36,469 nucleotides of DNA from a virus: positions 1 to 36,469 of the IMG/VR virus record IMGVR_UViG_3300025138_000132; one strand, 5' to 3'. This document shows positions 16,713 through 23,772 of this stretch, one piece after another. Below the pieces are notes generated by a model. The model saw only the letters and a list, made by a program, of their open reading frames with translations. It was not told where the DNA came from and did no database searches. The position numbers were made by a program, and so were the translations under genes. How positions within the stretch are numbered: the stretch's first letter is position 1; each line of letters starts with the position of its first letter.

Positions 16713-17012
16713 ATGAAAATGAAAAAAGAAATCAAATTAGTCAGGCTATCGTCTGGTGAAGAAATTATAGCTAATGTGGAAACATATGATAACCACGTTA
16801 AGTTATACGATGGGATCGTCATGATTCCTGCTGGTGAAGGCAAAATTGGCTTTATGCCGTGGATGCCTTATACAAAAGCTGCAGATGGACTGCTTATTAA
16901 TAATAAATGGATTCTATTTGTAATTGAACCAGTCGGAGATATGATTGATCAATTTAAACAGGCAACAAGTCCTATAGACTTGAGCCAATCAAAGGGTAAA
17001 ATACAGATATGA
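16713..17012 (+). CDS. Sm-like (LSm-fold) phage protein, copy 2
   Basis: A 99-residue protein with the same core as the gene at 1727: VRLSSGEEIIANV, then a G-K-I-GFMPWMPYT segment, but without the acidic tail. It is almost entirely the small beta-barrel domain. RNA binding is inferred from fold relatives. A second ATG occurs at 16719. There is no ribosome-binding sequence, and the predicted transcription start is the start codon itself. The gene ends in a 4-bp overlap with the MazG-like gene, so it leads an operon. Confidence 0.72.
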   Translation: MKMKKEIKLVRLSSGEEIIANVETYDNHVKLYDGIVMIPAGEGKIGFMPWMPYTKAADGLLINNKWILFVIEPVGDMIDQFKQATSPIDLSQSKGKIQI

Positions 17013-17413
17013 GTATGAACTGGCCACAAGATATCACAGAAATGCAAACCGTATACGGTACGCGAGACTGGGTAGCGGCAAATAAAGATAAACTAGTTCA
17101 GTTTTTGAACTTTAGAGCTGATTTTCTACAAGAAGAATTAGATGAAACTAAAAGAGCGATTTTAGCTGAAGATGCTGAAGAAATCGTTGATGGTCTTATT
17201 GATCTTTGCGTAGTAGCAATCGGTACTCTCGATGCATTTGGCGTCGACGCTCATAAAGCTTGGAATGAAGTTTTAATAGCAAACATGGATAAATCAGTTG
17301 GTGTAAAAGAGTCAAGGCCTAATCCACTTGGACTACCAGATCTCGTTAAAGGAGATGACTGGGAACCACCATCACACAAAGGTAATTATGGCGATCTCCC
17401 TAACAATTTTTGA
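17009..17413 (+). CDS. MazG-like NTP pyrophosphohydrolase
   Basis: A 134-residue all-alpha NTP-PPase. The metal-binding pattern is visible as FLQEELDETKRAI followed by EEIVDGLIDLCVVAIG and NEVLIANMDK. This group hydrolyses (d)NTPs to monophosphates and is often labelled phosphoribosyl-ATP pyrophosphohydrolase-like in marine phages. Here it could trim host or unmodified nucleotides (for example dCTP, since a modified-cytosine pathway is encoded downstream and no gp56-type dCTPase is seen), but the substrate is inference. Overlaps both neighbours. Confidence 0.8.
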   Translation: MSMNWPQDITEMQTVYGTRDWVAANKDKLVQFLNFRADFLQEELDETKRAILAEDAEEIVDGLIDLCVVAIGTLDAFGVDAHKAWNEVLIANMDKSVGVKESRPNPLGLPDLVKGDDWEPPSHKGNYGDLPNNF

Positions 17414-18305
17414 CAGTATTTATGATAATACAACGATTAAAAGAATGGACTACGAGTCATTTGAAGAATTCGAATCAGTCATCTATAGACTTGCCGAATC
17501 CACCAAATATCGTACAAAGTCTGAAGCACCTCTCATCAGTCCTGCTATATATCTGCCTGATACTACTCGGGCTAACGATAATGTGGTTGCTTGGGGCGGC
17601 TTTGGTATTCTCGATATTGATAACTTTAGCGGTGATATAAAAGAAATTGAATCTAAGTATGAGAGATATAAATATATTTGTTATTCTACTGCAAGTTCTA
17701 GTTTACATGAGCCTCGCTTTAGGTTGGTATTTCCTTTAACCGAAAACGTTAATAAGGATAATATCAAACATTTCTGGTTTGCTCTTAATAAGGAAATCGG
17801 CGATATAGCAGATGCTCAAACTAAAGATTTGAGTCGTATGTATTATATACCAGCAAAGTATAAAGATTCATTTAACTTTATATTTACGCATGATGGTGAT
17901 ATTATGGATCCCAATGAATTGATGTCAAAACACAAATATGTTTTACCTGAAGAAAGCTTTTATGAAAGACTTCCAAAAGCTATTCAAGAAGGATTACGAA
18001 AGCATAGAGAAAATTCTCTAAATAACAAATCATATTCATGGACAGGATATAAAGACTGTCCTTTTGTCAACAAACGACAAATAGAAGAATACAAAGTTTT
18101 AAACGATGGTTGGTATTACAAGCTTTATCAGATAATGGTATCTGTTGCTGGTAATGCTGTAAGCAAAGGTTATCCTATAACAGCAAAAGAAGTTGAATTT
18201 ATAATTCGAGATCTTGATGCTGATTGTGGCAATTGGTATCTTAAAAGACCAATAGATAAAGAAGCTGAAAGAGCTATCGAGTTTGTTTTTAGAAAAAATA
18301 TATAG
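17388..18305 (+). CDS. Archaeo-eukaryotic-primase-like (prim-pol type) protein
   Basis: From the ATG at 17388 (AAAGG 6 bases upstream) the protein has 305 residues. The N-terminal part has WGGFGILDIDNFSGD with a DxD at residues 76/78, then YICYSTASSSLHEPRFRLVFPL, and DLSRMYYIPAKY near 148. This order (DxD, Ser-rich strand, R-x-R strand, D-x-SR..Y.P) is that of AEP/prim-pol proteins of plasmids and phages. The C-terminal 100 residues look like a helical primase accessory domain. No DnaG-like gp61 primase is seen in the window, so it might prime for gp41. Family assignment is by pattern only. Confidence 0.55.
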   Translation: MAISLTIFDSIYDNTTIKRMDYESFEEFESVIYRLAESTKYRTKSEAPLISPAIYLPDTTRANDNVVAWGGFGILDIDNFSGDIKEIESKYERYKYICYSTASSSLHEPRFRLVFPLTENVNKDNIKHFWFALNKEIGDIADAQTKDLSRMYYIPAKYKDSFNFIFTHDGDIMDPNELMSKHKYVLPEESFYERLPKAIQEGLRKHRENSLNNKSYSWTGYKDCPFVNKRQIEEYKVLNDGWYYKLYQIMVSVAGNAVSKGYPITAKEVEFIIRDLDADCGNWYLKRPIDKEAERAIEFVFRKNI

Positions 18306-18314
18306 GAGTATATT

Positions 18315-18833
18315 ATGAAAAAGTTGTTTTATAAACACGTAATAAAGATTTGCGTATTAGTTACCTTACCATTATGGTTTGCGTTCTTTTCTCAAGTCGT
18401 TCAAGCTTATGAAGAAACTAATGATAGATTTTGTTTAGCTCAAAACATCTATTTTGAATCTGGTAATCAACCTTATGCTGGTAAAATAGCTGTAGCTCAT
18501 GTAACTTTAAATAGAGTTGAAGACTTACAGTTTCCAGAAACTATATGCGGAGTAGTATATCAAACAAAATCATATTATACTTCATGGAAAGGAGAACTAG
18601 TTCCGCACAGAGGAATGTGCCAATTCAGTTGGTATTGTGATGGAAAGTCAGATGAACCAAAAGATTCTAAGACATGGATAGAATCGATTCGAATAGCTGA
18701 TATTGCGTTAAACAATAATCAGAATGATATTACTGAAGGTTCCCTTTGGTATCATGCAACATATATAACCCCGTATTGGGCAGATCATTTAACAGAAGTT
18801 ATAACAATAGAAGACCATAGGTTTTACAAATAG
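18315..18833 (+). CDS. SleB-type cell-wall hydrolase with signal sequence
   Basis: A 172-residue protein. Residues 9-29 are hydrophobic and end in VVQA, a plausible signal-peptidase site after residue 31, so it is exported or acts as a signal-arrest endolysin. The rest matches the SleB/Hydrolase_2 family: FCLAQNIYFESGNQPYAGK with the catalytic Glu, VAHVTLNRV, then RGMCQFSWYCDG. It should cleave peptidoglycan for lysis. AGGAG precedes the ATG. No holin is recognised next to it; the 45- and 60-residue membrane proteins elsewhere are possible but unproven candidates. Confidence 0.85.
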   Translation: MKKLFYKHVIKICVLVTLPLWFAFFSQVVQAYEETNDRFCLAQNIYFESGNQPYAGKIAVAHVTLNRVEDLQFPETICGVVYQTKSYYTSWKGELVPHRGMCQFSWYCDGKSDEPKDSKTWIESIRIADIALNNNQNDITEGSLWYHATYITPYWADHLTEVITIEDHRFYK

Positions 18834-18842
18834 GAGATAGAT

Positions 18843-19037
18843 ATGACAACAGGTGAATACCATACTTATGAAAAAGGCAACAGAGTAGCAATCGTTATGA
18901 AAAATAACGAAGGCTTTTATGTAAATCTTTTTGAAAGCAATAAGTTAATAGAAACCAGACAAGTGTATAACCATTCAGAACAGTATGCCGAAAATGTAGC
19001 AGAAAACTGGGTAGAACAAATATTATTAACAGAATGA
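18843..19037 (+). CDS. Small hypothetical protein
   Basis: A 64-residue soluble protein that I do not recognise. Residues 12-40 look like a beta-meander (RVAIVMKNNEGFYVNLFES), and the last third is helical and acidic. AGGAG lies upstream of the ATG, and its stop overlaps the next start (ATGA), so it is part of the P6 operon. Confidence 0.6.
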   Translation: MTTGEYHTYEKGNRVAIVMKNNEGFYVNLFESNKLIETRQVYNHSEQYAENVAENWVEQILLTE

Positions 19038-19480
19038 TAGATTTTACACTTGATGATATAAACCCTATTCAACTTCATGATAGAGCTTTAGAAGAAGCTA
19101 AAAAAATTAAATCAAATAAATCGTTTAAAAATAGCGGTAGAACTTGGGAAGATTTACTTAGACAAACTCGTAGAGGCCATGCTGCAGAAATCTATCTTAT
19201 AGAAGTATTAGGATATAAAGATGATGAACGAGAATACAAAGACGTTATCGATCCAGCTGGAAATTTTGTTGAAGTTAAAGTAACTAATTCAGAAAGAAAT
19301 ATACCATTCATGATCGAAAGATTTGCTAATATAAAGCTAACTGAAGAGTGGAAAGATTGGCCAGACCATCTTATAATTTTTATTAATCCTATTGATTCAT
19401 CAGAATATACTTATAATTCTAGATGGCAATGGATAAACAACCAATGGAGAGAGAACCATACAACAGATGAAAATAAATGA
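19034..19480 (+). CDS. Candidate PD-(D/E)XK-type nuclease
   Basis: A 148-residue protein with a pattern of the restriction-nuclease fold: a helix with GHAAEIYLIEVLG (E52), then D70/D73 in KDVIDPAG, then EVK at 80-82, as expected for E...D...ExK catalytic residues. After this comes an alpha/beta segment (DHLIIFI). It could attack host DNA or process phage DNA; no family name can be assigned with certainty. Last gene of the P6 operon, 9 bp before the next -35 box. Confidence 0.5.
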   Translation: MIDFTLDDINPIQLHDRALEEAKKIKSNKSFKNSGRTWEDLLRQTRRGHAAEIYLIEVLGYKDDEREYKDVIDPAGNFVEVKVTNSERNIPFMIERFANIKLTEEWKDWPDHLIIFINPIDSSEYTYNSRWQWINNQWRENHTTDENK

Positions 19481-19489
19481 AAATAATCC

Positions 19490-19518
19490 TTTACATTTCA
19501 TTGAGACTGTGGTATAAT
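19490..19518 (+). promoter_or_regulatory. Sigma70-type promoter P7 for the nucleotide-modification genes (leaderless)
   Basis: TTTACA at 19490-19495, 17-bp spacer, TATAAT at 19513-19518 with GG before. Expected start 19525; ATG at 19526. Confidence 0.85.
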
Positions 19519-19525
19519 ATATAAT

Positions 19526-19861
19526 ATGAAAGAAAGTTTAAAAGTGTTACAAGAATGTGCAGAAATGCAAACAAAAAAATCTCAAGATTATCAAAGTCAT
19601 GAGTCGACAGTACTTCAAGCGATGCATTATCGCAGAGGTATCGATACAATTCATGATATCTTAATCGGCAAGATGCAGAGAGCGACTTCAATAATTGAAT
19701 CAGGTAACGAACCTAATTATGAATCGCTAGAAGATACCTACAAAGATATGGTTAACTATGCAAGTTTTGCAGTATCATATATTCGTGGTAAAATGGAAGG
19801 ACAAGATCCTGAACGAGACATGTTTAATAAAAGGAAAATTGATGTATCAGAACACGACTAA
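19526..19861 (+). CDS. DUF1599 / nucleotide modification-associated domain 1 protein
   Basis: A 111-residue helical protein. KKSQDYQSHE near the N-terminus, then DILIGKMQRATSIIE and YKDMVNYASFAV fit the DUF1599 pattern (K..DY, K..R, D...Y), a MazG-like helical family named for its association with DNA base-modification gene clusters. A nucleotide-pyrophosphatase-like role is plausible but unproven. The mRNA from P7 should start one base before the ATG. It overlaps the dCMP hydroxymethylase gene by 20 bp. Confidence 0.65.
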   Translation: MKESLKVLQECAEMQTKKSQDYQSHESTVLQAMHYRRGIDTIHDILIGKMQRATSIIESGNEPNYESLEDTYKDMVNYASFAVSYIRGKMEGQDPERDMFNKRKIDVSEHD

Positions 19862-20525
19862 AGATATTGCAGAAATCTTTGTAAATGCTCTTGAAAATAA
19901 AGAGTTTACAATGGATAAAACTGGCTGTAAAACAATTGAAATAATTGGTGCTAATTTTATCGCAGATAAGCCAGCAATATTTGGTAAGCCAAACTATGAA
20001 TATATCGATAAAGAAATCGATTGGTACGAATCTGAATCAACTAATATTAATGATATATATGGTGATGAAAGAGAACCACCTGAAGCATGGAAGTATTCAG
20101 CAGATCCTCATGGAAATATTAATTCTAATTATGGTAAGCTTATATATTCACAACAATATTATAATCAATATGCGTGCGTAGTAGAAGAGTTATGTGATAA
20201 TCCAGATTCCCGTAGAGCATCAATGATATATCAAAGACCAAGTATATGGACTGAATATTATCAAAATGGTAAATCAGATTTTATTTGTACAAATGCAGCA
20301 ACTTATTATATTCGCGACGGCCAAGTACATTCAGTAGTTCAAATGAGATCTAATGATGTAGTATTTGGATATCGTAACGATTATGCTTGGCAAGAATATG
20401 TATTAAAATCTTTAGTTCATGATTTAGAAAAAGAAATGTATTTTGGTAGTCTTGAAGTAGGTAACATCTTCTGGCAAGTACAAAATTTACATGTTTATGA
20501 AAGACATTTTGATTTGGTTAAATAA
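19842..20525 (+). CDS. 42: dCMP hydroxymethylase (gp42 type)
   Basis: From the ATG at 19842 (AAGGA upstream) the protein has 227 residues (T4 gp42: 246). It follows T4 gp42 closely: DKTGCKTIEIIGANF, NPDSRRASMIYQRPS, FICTNAATYYIRDG with catalytic C149 (T4 C148), and MRSNDVVFGYRNDYAWQ with D180 (T4 D179). That Asp replaces the Asn of thymidylate synthases and selects cytosine, so the product should be 5-hydroxymethyl-dCMP made with methylene-tetrahydrofolate. The C-terminus is about 20 residues shorter than in T4. It implies that the phage DNA carries 5-hydroxymethylcytosine or a derivative. Followed immediately by dCMP deaminase. Confidence 0.92.
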   Translation: MYQNTTKDIAEIFVNALENKEFTMDKTGCKTIEIIGANFIADKPAIFGKPNYEYIDKEIDWYESESTNINDIYGDEREPPEAWKYSADPHGNINSNYGKLIYSQQYYNQYACVVEELCDNPDSRRASMIYQRPSIWTEYYQNGKSDFICTNAATYYIRDGQVHSVVQMRSNDVVFGYRNDYAWQEYVLKSLVHDLEKEMYFGSLEVGNIFWQVQNLHVYERHFDLVK

Positions 20526-20972
20526 ATGAACAAATGGGATCAAAGATATTTAGGCTTAGCTAAAGAAATAGCTGGCTGGTCTAAAGATCCAAGTACGCAA
20601 GTTGGCGCGATTGCGGTATCTGATATGGGTGGAGTTATTGCTCAAGGCTATAATGGGTTTCCTCGAGGAATCGAAGATAACGAATATAGACTAGCCGATA
20701 AAGAATCTAAATACAGATATGTAGTGCATGCTGAAATGAATTGTATATATAACGCAGCTTATCAAGGCTCATGTCTTGTAGGCTCAACAATATATGTACA
20801 TGGATTGCCAGTATGTAATGAATGCGCAAAAGGAATAATTCAATCAGGTATAATTAGAGTAGTATCGCCGAAAATAAAAGACGGGACTATTATTCCAATT
20901 AAATGGAAACAATCATTATATACAACGCTTGAATTATTTGAAGAAGTCGGAATCGACTATGATTTCGTCTAG
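20526..20972 (+). CDS. cd: dCMP deaminase
   Basis: A 148-residue zinc deaminase. The HAE zinc/proton-transfer motif is in VVHAEMNCIYNA (near residue 69) and the two zinc cysteines are in LPVCNECAKGII (near 97-100). The N-terminal SKDPSTQVGAI is characteristic. It converts dCMP to dUMP, feeding ThyX (30305) with substrate for dTMP. The start abuts the gene 42 stop. Shorter than T4 Cd (193 aa). Confidence 0.93.
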   Translation: MNKWDQRYLGLAKEIAGWSKDPSTQVGAIAVSDMGGVIAQGYNGFPRGIEDNEYRLADKESKYRYVVHAEMNCIYNAAYQGSCLVGSTIYVHGLPVCNECAKGIIQSGIIRVVSPKIKDGTIIPIKWKQSLYTTLELFEEVGIDYDFV

Positions 20973-20980
20973 TATAAATA
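20973..20980 (+). promoter_or_regulatory. T4-type late promoter TATAAATA (L3)
   Basis: A perfect octamer that begins right after the deaminase stop; expected start near 20987. Drives the inositol-phosphate synthase and probably the modification genes behind it. Confidence 0.75.
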
Positions 20981-20982
20981 TA

Positions 20983-21029
20983 TTATAGAGTGAGCTACTC
21001 TGGCCTCCAGCCAAATCTACTCACTATAA
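20983..21029 (+). other. 5' leader hairpin of the inositol-phosphate synthase transcript
   Basis: TTATAG (20983-20988), bulged AG, TGAG (20991-20994) pair with CTCA and CTATAA (21020-21029); an inner CTGG/CCAG stem lies at 21000-21010. The predicted transcript starts within the outer stem. Confidence 0.55.
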
Positions 21030-21058
21030 TAAACTGATATAAAAGGAGGAAATAACTT

Positions 21059-22339
21059 ATGTCAAAAATAAATATCGCCATCGCAGGCGTAGGCAATTGT
21101 TCATCAGCACTCGTGCAAGGTGTTCAATATTATAAAGAAAACCCAGAAGATACTATTGGTCTAATGTTTCAAGACATTGGTGGTTATTCAGCTTCGAACT
21201 TTAATTTCGTAGTTGGATTTGATGTAGATTCGCGTAAAGTTGGTAAAAGACTAAACACTGCAATCTATGCAAAGCCAAATTGTAATATGGAAGTATATCC
21301 TGAAGGTCATGATATGAGCTGTATTACTAATGAATCAACTGTATATAGATCACCAACACTTGATGGCATTGCGCCACATATGCATGATCTAGACGAAAAC
21401 GTTTCATTCTTAGAAGATACAGAAACTGATGCTATTACAGCAACTCAGTATCGTAAAATTCTTAAAGAAAGTAAAGTTGATGTATTACTCAATTACATGC
21501 CAGTAGGTTCTGAAGAAGCTGCTAGATGGCATATTGAAAATGCTATTCGTGCAGGAATTCATATTGTTAATTGTATGCCAACTTACATCTCAACTAAAGA
21601 TGCTATGGACTTAGAACAACTAGCAATCGATAATGGTGTTACTATTGTTGGTTCAGATATGCGTTCTGATTATGGAGCTTCTCGTTTATCTGAAGTACTA
21701 CAAGGATCTATTATGGATTCTGGTTTATTAGTTACTCAGCACATACAAGAGAATAAAGCGTGTGGAGCGACTCAAGGAGATATGCGTAGAACAGGACGTA
21801 CTGCTAACACAGATTTCTTGAATATGGCTACTAAAGACCGTCTAAAGAATAAGCATATTTCGAAAGAAAATGTACTTAATGGTCAAGCTGTAGTACGTGG
21901 TAAAGATATCGCTGGTCTTACAATGTATGCTGGTCCATCTCTTACTGTTTTTCAGAAACCAGGTGATGAGTATATTGGATCAGATAATAAAATCGCTAAT
22001 ATCGATATGGTATTTTGGGGTTGGGCAGGAGCTCGTTATGAACTAACTGCTCGTCTATCCGTTCAAGATTCTCCAAATAGCGCTGGTATCGTATATGATG
22101 CTATTCGATTTTGTAAGGTTGCTTCTGAAATGGGAATTGTTGGCTACTTACGTGGTCCATCAGCATGGTCACAAAAGACTCCACCAGAACAACTTAAAAC
22201 AGCAGATGCTAAATTTGAATGTGATGCATTAGCTCGTAGAGTTTTAACTGATAAAACAACTCCACAACTTCAACAAAATAAACCAAAGGTAGAAGATCTA
22301 ACTTATACATTCCAATCAGGCGAGAATGACTATGCGTGA
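21059..22339 (+). CDS. Myo-inositol-1-phosphate synthase (MIPS)
   Basis: A 426-residue protein. The N-terminal Rossmann motif INIAIAGVGNCSSALVQG binds NAD. VLLNYMPVGSEEAARWH, then GIHIVNCMPTY, GVTIVGSDMRSDYGASRLSE and later NSAGIVYDAIRFCK are MIPS motifs of the bacterial type. The enzyme isomerises glucose-6-phosphate to inositol-1(3)-phosphate. It is well expressed by design: late promoter L3, a structured leader and AAAGGAGG before the ATG. In context it may supply inositol phosphate or an inositol moiety for DNA modification, but a lipid or osmolyte role is possible. The stop overlaps the HAD gene. Confidence 0.9.
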   Translation: MSKINIAIAGVGNCSSALVQGVQYYKENPEDTIGLMFQDIGGYSASNFNFVVGFDVDSRKVGKRLNTAIYAKPNCNMEVYPEGHDMSCITNESTVYRSPTLDGIAPHMHDLDENVSFLEDTETDAITATQYRKILKESKVDVLLNYMPVGSEEAARWHIENAIRAGIHIVNCMPTYISTKDAMDLEQLAIDNGVTIVGSDMRSDYGASRLSEVLQGSIMDSGLLVTQHIQENKACGATQGDMRRTGRTANTDFLNMATKDRLKNKHISKENVLNGQAVVRGKDIAGLTMYAGPSLTVFQKPGDEYIGSDNKIANIDMVFWGWAGARYELTARLSVQDSPNSAGIVYDAIRFCKVASEMGIVGYLRGPSAWSQKTPPEQLKTADAKFECDALARRVLTDKTTPQLQQNKPKVEDLTYTFQSGENDYA

Positions 22340-22718
22340 TCAAATAAGAATTAATACTTTTGACATTGATGGCGTAATAGATTTTGGTGAAGATTTTACA
22401 GGCGTAAGACCTAGTTATGGTGATATTATCATAACTGGGCGGCCGATCTACGAATTAAAAAAGACTCAAGAGATGCTTATTTCTAGAGGTATAGATAATA
22501 TAGTATATTGTAATCCTCTTTCAAGAGATGACATTAGATACAATAGGAATACCTCAGGTCAATTTAAATCTGGGATAATTACTACATTAAAAAAAATAGG
22601 CTATGACATTGCAATGCATTTTGAGGATGATCCAATTCAGATCAAAGAAATTAGAAAAGATCATCCAGACCTTAATATTATACATTTGAAGCGAGAAGAT
22701 GGGATACTCGAATACTAA
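22326..22718 (+). CDS. HAD-superfamily phosphatase-like protein
   Basis: A 130-residue protein with all HAD motifs: NTFDIDGVIDF (motif I, DxDG), IIITGRP (motif II), a Lys in GQFKSGI (motif III) and HFEDDPIQI (motif IV). It has only a minimal core without a large cap, like small 5'-nucleotidase/phosphatase members. Its start lies in the end of the MIPS gene (14-bp overlap), so it may dephosphorylate inositol phosphate, or a modified nucleotide; substrate is inference. ATG at 22326 precedes another ATG at 22332. Confidence 0.8.
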   Translation: MTMRDQIRINTFDIDGVIDFGEDFTGVRPSYGDIIITGRPIYELKKTQEMLISRGIDNIVYCNPLSRDDIRYNRNTSGQFKSGIITTLKKIGYDIAMHFEDDPIQIKEIRKDHPDLNIIHLKREDGILEY

Positions 22719-23772
22719 ATACTTATACGACTGGAATACATACGATACGGAATTAATGAAGGACTTTAATTGGTTCCTTTATAAAGTTAATCAAAGAGCT
22801 TGCATTCAGCAAGGCTTTATATCTGAAAAATACGAAGCTGTAAATCGGCATGGAGAAACTGACTTTGGCTTAGGCGAAGATGTAGAATATTTCCATCCAA
22901 CAATTACTCTTGATGATCGTATGAGATTCATTGGTACTCAAATTGCTTCTCATCCAATGAGTTTGACTAACATTGTCGGTAATACAATTATATCTCATTT
23001 CTATGGAGCAAGAGGAGTTCATTTTCTAGCTTCAGGTCAAGATGGAGACTTTGTCGACTTTGATAGAATTGCTGATAAAGATAATGATTATAAAGCTTTT
23101 ATTAAAGGTAATTTAGATAAAGCTACAAAAAATAAGCAACCAATATGGGGTACTACAGAATTACATACCTCGATTCAAACGTCAGCAAGAAACTTTTGTC
23201 GGGAATACTATAATCAGCCAGATAGAAAGTTTCATGCATTTGACGTATGTGAATGGGTTGCTTCGTTTAGAGATACAAAGATAATCGAAGGAATGTTAAA
23301 CTGTAATAATATGGAACAAGTGTATACACTTCTCCGTACGTTGCCTGGCATTGGAGAGTATTATGGATTTCATTGCGCAGCTTCTACATCAGTTTTACCT
23401 CAAATGAAATATCACCATGATCAAAGATTTGTATCTCCAGGACCTGGTGCTGTATATACAATAAAATTAATGTGGCCAAATGCTCCAAAGAAAGCGTATG
23501 CTGATTCTATTTATTTTTTAAGAGAAAATTCAGATGAAATTGGACTTACAGCTAATGTTGATTTCGACAGTAATGCATTTAATATCAAACTAAGAGACGG
23601 AAGTTCTTTATTTTCTGAAGAACAAAATACTCTAAAGTACTATGGAACAGAAGTACTTTGTTGTCAGTTTGGTGTATATCTACAAATACGAGATGACGAA
23701 AAAGCATGCGCTCGTAGGCAAGTAGCAAGAGCTAAGACAACAAACACACAATCATTATCGGAGTTTATGTAA
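22699..23772 (+). CDS. aGPT-PPlase / amino-acid:DNA-transferase-like protein
   Basis: A 357-residue protein. A helix-hairpin-helix-like LPGIGEYYGFHCAAST near residues 214-229 is followed by HHDQRFVSPGPGAVYTIK near 241-258. This pairing (hairpin G-x-G, then D..w/f...GPGA) is the pattern I know from alpha-glutamyl/putrescinyl-thymine pyrophosphorylase-like proteins and the helical domain of 5-hmdU DNA kinases, enzymes of phage thymidine hypermodification. No P-loop kinase domain is fused, which fits the transferase-like clades. Here it sits with a cytosine hydroxymethylase, so it may act on modified cytosine. Assignment is by pattern. It overlaps the HAD gene by 20 bp. Confidence 0.6.
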   Translation: MGYSNTKYLYDWNTYDTELMKDFNWFLYKVNQRACIQQGFISEKYEAVNRHGETDFGLGEDVEYFHPTITLDDRMRFIGTQIASHPMSLTNIVGNTIISHFYGARGVHFLASGQDGDFVDFDRIADKDNDYKAFIKGNLDKATKNKQPIWGTTELHTSIQTSARNFCREYYNQPDRKFHAFDVCEWVASFRDTKIIEGMLNCNNMEQVYTLLRTLPGIGEYYGFHCAASTSVLPQMKYHHDQRFVSPGPGAVYTIKLMWPNAPKKAYADSIYFLRENSDEIGLTANVDFDSNAFNIKLRDGSSLFSEEQNTLKYYGTEVLCCQFGVYLQIRDDEKACARRQVARAKTTNTQSLSEFM

